This document shows positions 46,989 through 56,249 of a stretch of 64,000 nucleotides of DNA, piece after piece. Below the pieces are notes generated by a model. The model saw only the letters and a program-made list of their open reading frames with translations, was not told where the DNA came from and did not search any database. Position 1 is the stretch's first letter; each line of letters begins with the position of its first letter. The DNA comes from Oharaeibacter diazotrophicus (GTDB taxonomy: Bacteria > Pseudomonadota > Alphaproteobacteria > Rhizobiales > Pleomorphomonadaceae): contig NZ_SNXY01000011.1 of NCBI RefSeq assembly GCF_004362745.1, positions 166,512-230,511 of the forward strand, written 5' to 3'. Made by a program: the position numbers and the translations under genes.

Positions 46989-48104
46989 CTAGAGAGCCAC
47001 GATCGCCGCGTCGCCGCCGAGGGCGGTGAAGGCGGCGGGGTCGGTGCCGGTCATGAAGCTCTGTCCGCCGTCGCGGTCGAGGCGGGCGAACAGGGCCGCG
47101 CGGCGGCCGGGGTCGAGATGAGCCGCGACCTCGTCGAGCAGCAGGATCGGGGTGATTCCGGTCTGCTCGGCGACGAGGCGGGCCTGCGCCAGCACCAGCG
47201 CGATCAAGAGCGCCTTCTGCTCGCCGGTCGAGGACAGCTCCGCCGGCATCGCCTTGGCGGCGTGGTGGACCCGGAGGTCGGCGCGCTGCGGCCCGGTCAG
47301 GGTGCGGCCGGCGGCACGGTCGCGCGAGCGCGCCGCGGCGAGGTCGGTGCGGTACCAGTCCTCGACGTCGGAAGCGGAGGCGGCCTCGAGCGCGGCTTCC
47401 ACGTCGCCCTCGAGGGCGAGGCGGGCGGCGGGGAAGGCGTCGTCGGCGCCGCCGGCGTCGATCAGGCGGACGAGGCAGCCGACCGCCTCGCGCCGGGCCG
47501 CCGCGACCGCGACGCCGAGGGCGGCGGTCTCGGTCTCGACGGCGTCGAGCCAGGCGGGATCGGTACGGTGGTCCTCGAGCAGGCGGTTGCGCCGCGTGAG
47601 GGCCTGCTCGAAGGCGGCGACCCGGCGGCCGTGGGCGGGATCGAGCGCCAGCACCAGTCGGTCGAGGAAGCGGCGGCGGTCGCTGGCGGGGCCGGTGAAC
47701 AGGCCGTCCATCGCCGGTGTCAGCCAGAGCACGCGGGCGTGGTCGGAGAGGGCGTCCATCGATCGCGCCGGCTCGCCGTCGATGCGGACCTGCCGGCCGG
47801 CCTCGCCGGGCACGAGGCCGGTGCCGATCCGCACGGGGCCGAGCGCGCCCTCGATCTCGGCCGAGACCGAGAAACCGCCGGCGCCGCCGATACGGGCGAT
47901 CTCGGCGAGGGTGGCCCGGCGCAGGCCGCGGCCCGGCGACAGCAGCGACAGCGCCTCCAGCACGTTGGTCTTGCCGGCGCCGTTGTCGCCGACTAGCGCC
48001 ACCGAGCGCCGCCCGAAGACGAAGCGACGCGCGGCGTGGCTGCGAAAGTCGGTCAGTGCCAGCGCGGTGACGAAGACCCGCGCCGTCCGGTCCGGGTCGG
48101 TCAT
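46989..48104 (-). CDS. recF: DNA replication and repair protein RecF
   Basis: An SMC-like ATPase that helps load RecA at gaps. The 371 residues begin with the family's ALALTDFRSHAARRF segment, Walker A GDNGAGKTNVLEALSLLSPG, signature STGEQKALLIALVLAQ, and Walker B PILLLDEVAAHLD. The start is ATG at 48104. It is 33 bp downstream of dnaN, same strand, giving dnaA-dnaN-recF. It ends 47 bp from the convergent TadG-like gene. Confidence 0.94.
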   Translation of the reverse strand: MTDPDRTARVFVTALALTDFRSHAARRFVFGRRSVALVGDNGAGKTNVLEALSLLSPGRGLRRATLAEIARIGGAGGFSVSAEIEGALGPVRIGTGLVPGEAGRQVRIDGEPARSMDALSDHARVLWLTPAMDGLFTGPASDRRRFLDRLVLALDPAHGRRVAAFEQALTRRNRLLEDHRTDPAWLDAVETETAALGVAVAAARREAVGCLVRLIDAGGADDAFPAARLALEGDVEAALEAASASDVEDWYRTDLAAARSRDRAAGRTLTGPQRADLRVHHAAKAMPAELSSTGEQKALLIALVLAQARLVAEQTGITPILLLDEVAAHLDPGRRAALFARLDRDGGQSFMTGTDPAAFTALGGDAAIVAL

Positions 48105-48136
48105 GGCGGCGGCCGTGGAAGCTGCGGCGGCGCCCG

Positions 48137-49255
48137 TCACACCCGCATCGGCATCAGGACGTAGAGCGTGTCGCCGTCGCCGACGTCCTGGATCAGGGTC
48201 GGCGAGCCGGGGTCGGCGAGGCGGAACACGGCGGTCTCGCCGGTGAGCTGGGCGGTGATGTCGAGCAGGTAGCGGGCGTTGAAGCCGATGTCGAGCGGCT
48301 CGGCGTCGTATTCGACCACGAGTTCCTCGGTGGCCGAGCCGGAATCCGGGTTGACCACGGTGAGCACCATCTTGCCGGCGGTCAGCGTGAGCTTCACCGC
48401 GCGGCCGCGCTCGGAGGAGATGGTGGAGACGCGGTCGACCGCCTCGGCGAACTCCGCGCGGTCGGCCCGGAGCTCCTTGTCGTTGCCCTGCGGGATGACG
48501 CGGCCGTAGTCCGGGAAGGTGCCGTCGATCAGCTTGGAGGTCAGCACGACGTCGCCGACGGTGAAGCGGATCTTGGCGTCCGACAGCTCGACGCCGACGT
48601 CGAGGTCGGGGTTCTCGAGCAGGCGCTGGATCTCGCCGACGGTCTTGCGCGGCACGATGATGCCCGGCATGCCCGCGGCCCCGTCCGGCGCCGGCACGTC
48701 GGCGCGGGCGAGGCGGTGGCCGTCGGTGGCGACGGCGCGGAAGCGGCGCCCGCCGGGACCCTCGACCGTGTGCAGGAAGATGCCGTTCAGGTAGTAGCGA
48801 ATCTCCTCGTTGGAGATCGCGAACTGGGTGCGCTCGATCAGCGTCTTCAGGGAGGACGCCTTCAGCGTGAAGCGGTGGCTGAGCTCGCCGACGGTGATGT
48901 CGGGAAAGTCGCTCTCCGGCAGCATCTGCAGCGAGAAGCGCGAGCGGCCGGAGGTGATGGCGAGGGTGGCGCCGTCGGACGAGGTCTCGAGGCCGACCTG
49001 CGAGCCCTCGGGCAGCTTGCGGACGATGTCGTAGAACATGTGCGCCGGCACGGTGGTGGCGCCGGGGCGCTCGACCATGGCCGGGACGGTCTCCTGCGCC
49101 TCGAGGTCGAGGTCGGTCGCCTTCAGCTTCAGCGCGCCGGCGTCGGTGCGCACCAGCACGTTCGACAGGATGGGGATGGTGTTGCGGCGCTCGACGACCC
49201 GGTGGACGTGGGTCAGCGACTTCAACAGTTCGGAGCGCTCGAGCGTCACGCGCAT
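48137..49255 (-). CDS. dnaN: DNA polymerase III beta subunit (sliding clamp)
   Basis: The ring-shaped processivity clamp. The 372 residues have three matching clamp domains. The N-terminus MRVTLERSELLKSLTHVHRV, VERRNTIPILSNVLV, and the C-terminus YVLMPMRV are diagnostic. Located between dnaA and recF, 372 bp downstream of dnaA. Confidence 0.97.
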   Translation of the reverse strand: MRVTLERSELLKSLTHVHRVVERRNTIPILSNVLVRTDAGALKLKATDLDLEAQETVPAMVERPGATTVPAHMFYDIVRKLPEGSQVGLETSSDGATLAITSGRSRFSLQMLPESDFPDITVGELSHRFTLKASSLKTLIERTQFAISNEEIRYYLNGIFLHTVEGPGGRRFRAVATDGHRLARADVPAPDGAAGMPGIIVPRKTVGEIQRLLENPDLDVGVELSDAKIRFTVGDVVLTSKLIDGTFPDYGRVIPQGNDKELRADRAEFAEAVDRVSTISSERGRAVKLTLTAGKMVLTVVNPDSGSATEELVVEYDAEPLDIGFNARYLLDITAQLTGETAVFRLADPGSPTLIQDVGDGDTLYVLMPMRV

Positions 49256-49627
49256 GGGTCATCCCGTGGGGCGGGAAGGGACGGCCGACCGGGAAGGCGA
49301 GGATACGCGGAACGGTAGGCCGGCCCCTCGTGATCGGATCAGGGCGGCCCCGCGGTCTCTCGCGAGGGCCGCAGGGACAGGCACTTTACGGGGTTCGGCC
49401 GACAACGCAAGACCGTGACGCCACGAAGCGGCACGGCGCGGTCCATACACGGCGATCCACCGGAGACCTCGTGGTTTTCGACAGGATGTCAACAGGCGCG
49501 CGGGAGGCATGTCCCCGGGAACGGCCGGTGGACATCCCGGTGGAAACCACCGGGGATGCGTCGTGGACAAGGTCGTGGACGGGCGGTGGACGGCACCCGG
49601 AAGCCGGGCGCCCGTCGGCGGCGCGGA
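49256..49627. other. dnaA-dnaN intergenic region with DnaA-box-like sites
   Basis: A 372-bp gene-free stretch. At its dnaA end it contains four GTGGAC units (49528-49591). One of them, TTGTCCACG on the minus strand (49570-49562), differs from the DnaA box TTATCCACA at two positions. There is no AT-rich stretch here, so it looks more like a DnaA titration/regulatory site or the dnaN promoter region than an origin. Judged by eye. Confidence 0.35.
49533..49558 (-). terminator. Hairpin downstream of dnaA
   Basis: Arms CATCCCGGTGG and CCACCGGGGATG around AAA, with one bulged base, 70 bp past the dnaA stop. Possible end of the dnaA transcript. It lacks a U-tract. Confidence 0.45.
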
Positions 49628-51133
49628 TCAGGCGTCGAGCATGCGCTTCAGCACGTCGATCTCCTGGGCGAGCGCCTCGTCGTGACCGACGAGATCCTCG
49701 ACCTTGCGCACGGCGTGCAGGACGGTGGTGTGGTCGCGCCCGCCGAAGCGGCGGCCGATCTCCGGCAGCGAGCGGGGCGTCATGGTCTTGGCGAGATACA
49801 TGGCGATCTGACGCGGCCAGACGATCGAGCGCGTCCGCCGCGAGGACAGGAGGTCCTGCTTGGAGACGTTGTAGTGCTTGGCGACGACGCGCTGGATGTC
49901 CTCGATCTTGACGCGGCGTCCGTCGGCGACGCGGATCAGGTCCTTCAGCGTGGTCTCGGCGAGGGCGAGCGTCACCGACAGCCCGGTCAGCTGGTTGTGG
50001 CCGACGAGGCGGGTGACCGCGCCTTCGAGGTCGCGCCCCGAGGAGGTGACGTTGCGGGCGATGAAGTCGACGACGTCGTCCGGCACGGCGAAGGCCGGCG
50101 CCTGCTCGCGGGCGAGGGCGATGCGACGCTCGACGATGGCGCGGCGCAGGGCGAGGTCCGGCACGCCGATCTCGACCAGGAGGCCGCCGGCGAGGCGCGA
50201 GCGCACCCGCTCGTCGAGGGTCTCGAGTTCGACCGGCGGGCGGTCGGCGGCGACGACGACCTGACGGGCGCCGTCGATCAGCGAATTCACGGTGTGGCAG
50301 AATTCCTGCTGGATCTGCTTGCCGTGCAGGAACTGCATGTCGTCGATGATCAGGAGGTCGATGGTGCGCAGCGCCTCCTTGAAGGCGATCGCCGACTGGG
50401 TCTGCAGCGCGTGGACGAAGCGGTACATGAAGTGCTCGGCGGTGAGGTAGAGCACCTTCACGCCGGGGCGGGCCGCCTTCAGCTCGTGGCAGATCGCCTG
50501 CAGCAGGTGGGTCTTGCCCTGGCCGACCGCGGAATGGACGTAGAGCGGGTTGAACTTGACGCCGCCGGCGCCCGGTCCGTCGACGATCTGGCGCGCGGCC
50601 GCGAGGGCGAAGCGGTTGGCCGAGCCCTCGACGAAGGTCGCGAATGTGTAGCGCGGGTCGAGCGGCGAGGAGATGTCGTCGAAGGGCGAGGCGGCGGCCT
50701 CGGCCGGTGCGGCGGCGGCCGGCGCAGGGGCGGCGGGACGGGCCGGCTCGCGGCGCGGCTCGGCGCCGACGCGGATGGTGGAGCGGGCGATCGAGGCGAT
50801 CGGGCCGGCGGCGGGCGCGGCGAAGCGGGCCGGGGTCTCGACGCGGGCGCGGATGGCGCTGCGGACGGCGACCTCGATCTTGCGCACGGACTCGTTCTCG
50901 TTCTGCCAGAGGCTCGTGAGCTTGTCGCGGTAGTGGGTCGCGATCCAGGACTTCAGGAACCGGCTCGGCACCGACAGAACCACGGTGCCGCCGTCGATGC
51001 CCTCGAGGTTCATGTTGGCGAACCAGCAGGAGAACACCTCCTCGCCGAGTTCGGCCTTGAGCCGGCCGAGAACCCGGGTCCAGGCATCGCGGTGCCGTGG
51101 CTTGTCCTTGTCGCCGAAGTCCGCGTCCAGCAT
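49628..51133 (-). CDS. dnaA: Chromosomal replication initiator protein DnaA
   Basis: AAA+ initiator that binds and opens the origin. The 501 residues have the N-terminal interaction domain (WTRVLGRLKAELGEEVFSCW), a long Ala/Pro-rich linker, Walker A SAVGQGKTHLLQA, Walker B LLIIDDMQFLHG, an Arg-finger region, and domain IV with the signature RRFGGRDHTTVLHAV. A rhodanese gene starts the same direction 147 bp upstream. In many alphaproteobacteria the origin lies elsewhere (near hemE). Confidence 0.97.
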   Translation of the reverse strand: MLDADFGDKDKPRHRDAWTRVLGRLKAELGEEVFSCWFANMNLEGIDGGTVVLSVPSRFLKSWIATHYRDKLTSLWQNENESVRKIEVAVRSAIRARVETPARFAAPAAGPIASIARSTIRVGAEPRREPARPAAPAPAAAAPAEAAASPFDDISSPLDPRYTFATFVEGSANRFALAAARQIVDGPGAGGVKFNPLYVHSAVGQGKTHLLQAICHELKAARPGVKVLYLTAEHFMYRFVHALQTQSAIAFKEALRTIDLLIIDDMQFLHGKQIQQEFCHTVNSLIDGARQVVVAADRPPVELETLDERVRSRLAGGLLVEIGVPDLALRRAIVERRIALAREQAPAFAVPDDVVDFIARNVTSSGRDLEGAVTRLVGHNQLTGLSVTLALAETTLKDLIRVADGRRVKIEDIQRVVAKHYNVSKQDLLSSRRTRSIVWPRQIAMYLAKTMTPRSLPEIGRRFGGRDHTTVLHAVRKVEDLVGHDEALAQEIDVLKRMLDA

Positions 51134-51280
51134 GGGTGCCTCCTGAAACCTGTCGGGCCGGTCCGCCGCCGCGTCGGCCGTGTCACGTGCTCATGTCGGG
51201 GAACGGCGACGCGGAACGTCGCCTCAGCGGCGCCCGGGCGGGCGCCGACGGGTGTTGTCCTGAATTGTCGATGGTGGTGG

Positions 51281-51721
51281 TCAGGCGCCGGGGTCGCGGG
51301 TCCAGGGCAGGCCCTTGGCCTGCCACCCGTCGACGCTGCCGCGCCGTCCGTCGGGCCCGGGCGGACCCTCGAAGCCGCCGGCGACGTTGTAGGCGGCGCC
51401 GTAGCCGTGGGCCGTGGCCGCCATGGCGGCCGACTGGCTGCGCGCGCCGGAGCGGCACAGGAAATAGACCGGGGCGTCGCGGTCGAGGCCACGGGCGGCG
51501 ACCGCCGCGTCCAGCATCTCGAGGAAGGCCGGGTTGACCGCCATGGTCGGGGCGGTCTGCCACTCGAGAAAGACCGGCGCGCGGCCGATCGCGGTGAGAT
51601 CCGGCACGCCGACGGTCCGCCACTCCATGTCCGTGCGCACGTCGACCAGCAGGGCCCCGGGCTCGTCGCCGAGGATGCGCCAGACGTCCGTCACGTCGAT
51701 ATCGCCCGCGTAAGCAGCCAT
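51281..51721 (-). CDS. Rhodanese-domain protein
   Basis: A 146-residue single-domain rhodanese (sulfur or phosphate transfer). The active-site loop is CRSGARSQSAA, containing the catalytic Cys, and the fold's PALLVDVRTDMEW and GFEGPPGPDGRRG are visible. The start is ATG at 51721; an extension upstream is not supported. It lies ahead of dnaA in the same direction with about 147 bp between. The family motif with the six-residue loop favours sulfurtransferase over phosphatase. Confidence 0.85.
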   Translation of the reverse strand: MAAYAGDIDVTDVWRILGDEPGALLVDVRTDMEWRTVGVPDLTAIGRAPVFLEWQTAPTMAVNPAFLEMLDAAVAARGLDRDAPVYFLCRSGARSQSAAMAATAHGYGAAYNVAGGFEGPPGPDGRRGSVDGWQAKGLPWTRDPGA

Positions 51722-52278
51722 GGCTCGTCGCAAACCTTCCCTCTGCCGCACTCCCGATGAGAAGTGGCGGCGCCCCGGACCTCGAACTTCACTAGATGCC
51801 GGATCGACGTCGGCGGGCGACATAGGCCCTGTCGACTGCGCTCCGTGGCGGCAAGAGTAGGTCTCTCTTTACTGGGCGTTCCTTTATTTTTTCTTGGAAC
51901 GACTTCGACCCTGCACTCTTCTCGCTTGCTTTCCTCGGGATCGTCTTGGCCGTCACCGAGGATGGGTTGACCATACACAGGGGGGGTCCGACCGGCAAGA
52001 CGGGATTCGCCGGTCCGCGTTAACCCGATTTTAAACCGTGGCGGGTCGGGGCGGGCGATCACGGGCGGGTGATTTGGAAAGGCTTGGGATTGCTCCATTT
52101 TCAAAATTTGAATGGCCGGCGAAGCAATTCCCGCCACGCTTTCGCCACCCTCCGATTCGATCGATCACCCCGTCAAATGCCGTCGCGTCAAGGGTGGGCC
52201 CGCAGGGCACGTATCCGTAACTTGTTGATTCACAGATTAATTTCCTGCCATGCGGCGGAGCGTTCCCGGCGCGTCCGA

Positions 52279-52300
52279 TTTCGCGGGCGCACCCGCGAAA
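52279..52300 (-). terminator. Second hairpin downstream of rpsT
   Basis: Arms TTTCGCGGG/CCCGCGAAA around CGCA, placed directly after the rpsT terminator when read on the minus strand. Probably a back-up terminator. Confidence 0.45.
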
Positions 52301-52303
52301 ATG

Positions 52304-52333
52304 CGAAGACCCGGCACGGGGGCCGGGTCTTCG
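52304..52333 (-). terminator. rpsT terminator
   Basis: Perfect 12-base arms CGAAGACCCGGC/GCCGGGTCTTCG with a six-base loop, about 50 bp past the rpsT stop. On the minus strand it is followed closely by CATTTTCG, a short U-run, as in an intrinsic terminator. Confidence 0.75.
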
Positions 52334-52385
52334 GACACGAAATGGACAAGGTTCGCTCGGCTCCGGCCCGCGGGCCGGCGACGGC

Positions 52386-52652
52386 TCAGACGCCGAGCGA
52401 CTTCACGCGCTGGGCGAGCCGCGACACCTTCCGCGAGGCGGTGTTCTTGTGAACGATGCCCTTGGAGGCGGCGCGCATGATCTCGGGCTCGGCCGACTTC
52501 AGCGCGGCCGTCGCGGCGGCCTGGTCGCCGGAGGCGAGCGCCTCCTCGACCTTGCGGACGAAGGTCCGCATGCGGCTGCGGCGAGCCTTGTTGACCTCGG
52601 TGCGAGCCGCGATCTTGCGGGTCGCCTTCTTGGCCGACGGCGTATTGGCCAT
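52386..52652 (-). CDS. rpsT: 30S ribosomal protein S20
   Basis: A basic 88-residue protein of the small ribosomal subunit. [20 protein letters not shown] at the N-terminus and [20 protein letters not shown] at the C-terminus are diagnostic. AGAAGGAAG lies about nine bases before the ATG. The gene has a strong promoter (52807-52835), a leader of about 150 nt and a strong terminator, so it forms a single-gene unit between the dnaA region and mutM. Confidence 0.97.
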   Translation of the reverse strand: MANTPSAKKATRKIAARTEVNKARRSRMRTFVRKVEEALASGDQAAATAALKSAEPEIMRAASKGIVHKNTASRKVSRLAQRVKSLGV

Positions 52653-52806
52653 GGACGAGACTTCCTTCTACCGGGCGTACCGGATGTCGCTGGAGCCGCT
52701 TCCGACCGCGACGGCTCCCCGGGGGATTTCCCTGGAACCACGATGGGCGGCGCGACAATGATCGATGGTCGGCGGGCGAGTGCCCACCGTCTCCGTTCGG
52801 GCGGTG

Positions 52807-52835
52807 CTTATAAACGCAGGACCCGGCCCCGTCAA
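52807..52835 (-). promoter_or_regulatory. rpsT promoter overlapping the mutM stop codon
   Basis: On the minus strand TTGACG (52835-52830) and TATAAG (52812-52807) are separated by exactly 17 bases, a near-consensus sigma-70 promoter. The -35 element overlaps the stop codon of mutM (52832-52834). Transcription would begin around 52800, leaving a leader of about 150 nt before rpsT, long enough for autoregulation. Confidence 0.7.
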
Positions 52836-53785
52836 CGCCGGCCCGGCCGAATTTCGCGGCGGGCCGCGGCCCCGCCCCGCGCCGGCTGGCAGACCGGGCA
52901 GTGGAAGGTGGAGCGACCGGTCTGGACGATCCGCTCCACCGTGCCGCCGCAGCCCGGCCGGGCGCAGGGCTCGCCGGCGCGGTCGTAGACGGCGAAGCGG
53001 TGCTGGAAATAGCCGAGCGAGCCGTCGGTGCGGACGTGGTCGCGCAGCGACGAGCCGCCGGCCTCGATCGCCTCGGCGATCACCGCGACGATCGCCTCGA
53101 CGAGGCGGCGGGTCTCGGCGGTCGGCCCGCCGTCGGCGCCGACGATCGAGCCGGCGGCGCGCAGCGGCGACAGGCCGGAGCGCCACAGCGCCTCGCAGAC
53201 GTAGATGTTGCCGAGGCCGGCGATCACGCTCTGGTCCAGGAGGGCGGCCTTGAGGCTGGTGGCGCGGCCGGCGAAGGCGGCGGCGAGGTGCTCGGGCGAC
53301 AGCGCGTTGCCGGTCGGCTCGACGCCGAGGTCGCGGAAGCGCGGGTGGACGTCGAGGTCGGCGCGGGCGGCGAGGTCCATGAAGCCGAAGCGGCGGGGGT
53401 CGTTGTAGACGACGCGCGCGCCCGAAGAGAGCTCGATGGCGACGTGGTCGTGGGCGGCGCTCTTGCCGCGCGGGTGGTGGAAGGGGGCGGACAAGTCCGC
53501 CCTGGGCGAGGCCGGGTCCCCCCCGGGGGAGGCCGCCTCGACCCGGAAGGAGCCGGACATGCCGAGGTGCATCACCAGCACGGCGCCGTCGTCGAGGTCG
53601 GCGCAGAGATACTTGGCGCGCCGGCCGAGGGCGACGAGGCGGCGGCCCTCGATGCGCTCGGCGAAGCGGTCGGGGAAGGGAAAGCGCAGGTCCGGCCGGG
53701 CGAGGCGGACGTGTTCCACCACGGCCCCCTCCATCGCGGGGGCGAGGCCGCGGCGGACCGTCTCGACTTCGGGCAGTTCGGGCAT
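52832..53785 (-). CDS. mutM: Formamidopyrimidine-DNA glycosylase
   Basis: Removes 8-oxoguanine and cuts the strand. The 317 residues begin with [17 protein letters not shown], in which the N-terminal Pro is the nucleophile after Met removal, so the start must be ATG at 53785. The C-terminal zinc finger has four cysteines ([15 protein letters not shown] and STFHCPVCQ). A Pro/Ser/Asp-rich insertion of about 20 residues ([14 protein letters not shown]) after GSFRVEAA makes it longer than E. coli Fpg (269). The end extends past the zinc finger with an Arg/Gly-rich tail. Confidence 0.95.
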   Translation of the reverse strand: MPELPEVETVRRGLAPAMEGAVVEHVRLARPDLRFPFPDRFAERIEGRRLVALGRRAKYLCADLDDGAVLVMHLGMSGSFRVEAASPGGDPASPRADLSAPFHHPRGKSAAHDHVAIELSSGARVVYNDPRRFGFMDLAARADLDVHPRFRDLGVEPTGNALSPEHLAAAFAGRATSLKAALLDQSVIAGLGNIYVCEALWRSGLSPLRAAGSIVGADGGPTAETRRLVEAIVAVIAEAIEAGGSSLRDHVRTDGSLGYFQHRFAVYDRAGEPCARPGCGGTVERIVQTGRSTFHCPVCQPARGGAAARREIRPGRR

Positions 53786-53919
53786 CGCTCTCCCGGGGTG
53801 CGGATCGCCGCCGTTTCGGACGCGGCGGAACATAGCGCGGGGCCATGGCTTCCGCTATGGTCCGGCCGCGCCGGGCGACCGGCGGTCCGATCCCCCCGGC
53901 CCTCCCCGGAGACCCCACG

Positions 53920-54678
53920 ATGTCCGACGCCCCGTCCGCCTCCTTCGGCTTCCGCGACGTGACCCTCGACGCGAAGCAGGACATGGTCGACGAGGTGTTC
54001 CACCGGGTGGCGAGCCGCTACGACGTCATGAACGACGTCATGTCGGCCGGGCTGCACCGGGTCTGGAAGGACGCGATGGTGTCGCGCCTCGCCCCGCCGC
54101 GCTCCGGCCGCCGGCCGTTCGAGGTGGTCGACGTCGCCGGCGGCACCGGCGACATCGCCTTCCGCATCGTCGAGCGCTCGGACGGCAAGGCCCGCGTCAC
54201 GGTCGCCGACATCAACGCGTCCATGCTCGGCGTCGGCCGCGAGCGGGCGGAGAAGCGCGGCATCCGCACCGTCGACTTCGTCGAGGCCAACGCCGAGGCG
54301 CTGCCGTTCGAGGACGGCCGCTTCGACGCCTACACCATCGCCTTCGGGATCCGGAACGTGCCGCGGATCGACGTGGCGCTGTCGGAGGCGTACCGGGTGC
54401 TGAAGCCGGGCGGGCGCTTCCTCTGCCTCGAGTTCTCCGCGGTCGACGTGCCGCTGGTCGACAAGGTCTACGACCTCTATTCCTTCAACGTGATCCCGGT
54501 GATGGGCCGCCTCGTCGCCAAGGACGAGGACAGCTACCGCTATCTCGTCGAATCGATCCGCCGCTTCCCCAACCAGGAGCGCTTCAAGGCGATGATCGAG
54601 GATGCCGGCTTCAGCCGCGTGACCTACACCAACCTGACGATGGGCGTCGCGGCGCTGCACGTCGGCGTCAAGATCTGA
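53920..54678 (+). CDS. ubiE: Ubiquinone/menaquinone C-methyltransferase
   Basis: SAM-dependent methyltransferase of the ubiquinone pathway. It has 252 residues. [20 protein letters not shown] and [19 protein letters not shown] are the family's N-terminal signature; the SAM loop is [15 protein letters not shown], and [10 protein letters not shown] and EFSAVDVPL follow. CGGAGA precedes the ATG. Divergent from mutM and followed 23 bp later by ubiB. Confidence 0.96.
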   Translation: MSDAPSASFGFRDVTLDAKQDMVDEVFHRVASRYDVMNDVMSAGLHRVWKDAMVSRLAPPRSGRRPFEVVDVAGGTGDIAFRIVERSDGKARVTVADINASMLGVGRERAEKRGIRTVDFVEANAEALPFEDGRFDAYTIAFGIRNVPRIDVALSEAYRVLKPGGRFLCLEFSAVDVPLVDKVYDLYSFNVIPVMGRLVAKDEDSYRYLVESIRRFPNQERFKAMIEDAGFSRVTYTNLTMGVAALHVGVKI

Positions 54679-54701
54679 GCGGGCGGAGCGCGGGCCTCGA
54701 G

Positions 54702-56249
54702 ATGGCGACGGGCGACCTCTTCCGCTTGGCGCGGGCCGGCTGGGTGCTGGCGCGCGAGGGCGTGCTCACGGCCCTGCCGTTCCCCGAGCCGATCCCGCTG
54801 CCGGTGCGCGTCGTCCTCGCGCTCGCCCGCCTCGTCGAGCGCCGGCCGGCGCCCGGCGACAGCGACGCGGGGCGGCTGACCCGGGCGCTCAACCGGCTCG
54901 GGCCGTCCTACGTCAAGCTCGGCCAGTTCCTCGCCACCCGGCCCGACGTGGTCGGCCGCAAGATGGCCGACGACCTCACCGCGCTGCAGGACAACGTGCC
55001 CGCCTTCGGCGAGGCGGTGGCGCGCGAGGAGATCCTGCTCGCCTTCGGCCGGCCGGTGGAGGAGGTGTTCACCGAATTCGGCCCGCCGATCGCGGCCGCC
55101 TCGATCGCGCAGGTGCACCGCGCCGCCGTCGTGGACCGGGTCACGGGCGAGACGCGGGCGGTCGCGGTCAAGGTGCTGCGGCCGGGGGTCGCCCGGCGCT
55201 TCGCGCGCGACCTCGGCGGCTTCTACGTCGCGGCGCGGACGATCGAGCGTTGGGTGCCGTCGGCGCGGCGGCTGAAGCCGCTCGCGGTGGTCGACACGCT
55301 GGCGCGCTCGGTGGCGCTCGAGATGGACCTCCGCCTCGAGGCGGCGGCGCTGTCCGAGATGGCCGAGAACATCGCCGCCGACGAGGGCTTCCGGGTCCCG
55401 GCGGTCGACTGGGAACGCTCGGCCAAGACCGTGCTGACCATGGAGTGGATCGAGGGCCGCAAGCTCTCCGACGTCGCCGGCATCGCCGCCGACGGCCACG
55501 ACCTGGTGCAACTGTCGGCGCGGCTGATCCAGTCGTTCCTGCGCCACGCGGTGCGCGACGGCTTCTTCCACGCCGACATGCACCAGGGCAACCTGTTCGT
55601 CGACGCCGACGGCACCATCGTCGCGGTCGACTTCGGCATCATGGGCCGGCTCGGCGTCAAGGAGCGGCGCTTCCTCGCCGAGATCCTCTACGGCTTCATC
55701 CGCCGCGACTACCGCCGCGTCGCCGAGGTGCATTTCGAGGCCGGCTACGTGCCGGCGCACCACGACGTCGCCAGCTTCGCCCAGGCGCTCCGCGCGATCG
55801 GCGAGCCGCTGCAGGGCCACACCGCCTCCGAGATCTCGATGGCGCGGCTCCTGACCCAGCTGTTCGAGGTCACCGAGCTGTTCGACATGCAGACGCGCCC
55901 GGAGCTGATCATGCTCCAGAAGACCATGGTGGTGGTCGAGGGCGTCGCCCGCACGCTCGACCCGGCGCTCGACATGTGGCGCACCGCCGAGCCGGCGGTC
56001 GGCGACTGGGTGGTGCGCAACCTCGGCCCGGTCGGACGGATCGAGGACGCCGCCGCGTCGCTGCGCGACGTCGTCGCCCTGATCGGCCGGCTGCCGCAGA
56101 TCGCCGCCGACCTCGACGCCGCCGCGGCGACCGCGCTCGAGCGCAACCGCACCGAAGAGAGCCGCCGGCGCTCGACCGACCGGCTGGTGGTGCCGGCCTG
56201 GATCGCCGCCGGCGCGCTGGTGGCGGCGGCGGTCGCGCTCATCTGGTGA
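54702..56249 (+). CDS. ubiB: UbiB/ADCK-family atypical kinase (ubiquinone biosynthesis)
   Basis: A 515-residue member of the ADCK/UbiB family required for ubiquinone synthesis. Visible are the KxGQ motif in YVKLGQFLATRPD, the Ala-rich loop in AAASIAQVHRA, VAVKVLRPG, the catalytic HADMHQGNLF and the metal-binding VDFGIMG. Two C-terminal helices (VVPAWIAAGALVAAAVALIW) anchor it in the membrane. It is co-transcribed with ubiE. Its 3' end overlaps the convergent rhodanese by 11 bp. Confidence 0.95.
   Translation: MATGDLFRLARAGWVLAREGVLTALPFPEPIPLPVRVVLALARLVERRPAPGDSDAGRLTRALNRLGPSYVKLGQFLATRPDVVGRKMADDLTALQDNVPAFGEAVAREEILLAFGRPVEEVFTEFGPPIAAASIAQVHRAAVVDRVTGETRAVAVKVLRPGVARRFARDLGGFYVAARTIERWVPSARRLKPLAVVDTLARSVALEMDLRLEAAALSEMAENIAADEGFRVPAVDWERSAKTVLTMEWIEGRKLSDVAGIAADGHDLVQLSARLIQSFLRHAVRDGFFHADMHQGNLFVDADGTIVAVDFGIMGRLGVKERRFLAEILYGFIRRDYRRVAEVHFEAGYVPAHHDVASFAQALRAIGEPLQGHTASEISMARLLTQLFEVTELFDMQTRPELIMLQKTMVVVEGVARTLDPALDMWRTAEPAVGDWVVRNLGPVGRIEDAAASLRDVVALIGRLPQIAADLDAAAATALERNRTEESRRRSTDRLVVPAWIAAGALVAAAVALIW

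Larger units (their letters stand above)
51722..52385. other. 660-bp gene-free, A+T-richer tract between rhodanese/dnaA and rpsT
   Basis: No gene can be supported here. The base composition is visibly lower in G+C than elsewhere. It contains a hairpin with a U-rich loop (51877-51901, arms CGTTCC/GGAACG), a 13-bp palindrome TTCAAAATTTGAA (52100-52112), three GATTC sites (GANTC, the methylation site of CcrM) at 52004, 52154 and 52227, and an A+T-rich run at 52211-52250. It could hold the promoter of the rhodanese-dnaA unit, a small RNA, or an origin-like element. Confidence 0.4.

Noticed and set aside
49361..49400. Possible fourth copy of the dispersed repeat (ACTTTACGGGG near 49382)
   Set aside because: Only a short similarity to the right arm; the stem partner, tetraloop stem and left end are missing.
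49415..51760. Long plus-strand open frame opposite dnaA
   Set aside because: It is antisense to dnaA, has Asp/Gly/Arg/Val-rich composition without fold signatures, and no ribosome binding site was visible.
51691..52137. A 148-codon minus-strand frame in the gene-free tract upstream of dnaA
   Set aside because: It overlaps the start of the rhodanese gene, has no recognisable pattern or ribosome binding site, and a composition like translated non-coding DNA.
49256..52385. Replication origin (oriC) in this window
   Set aside because: dnaA-dnaN is here and weak DnaA-box-like sites exist, but no cluster of good boxes next to an AT-rich unwinding region was found, and in many alphaproteobacteria the origin is near hemE instead.
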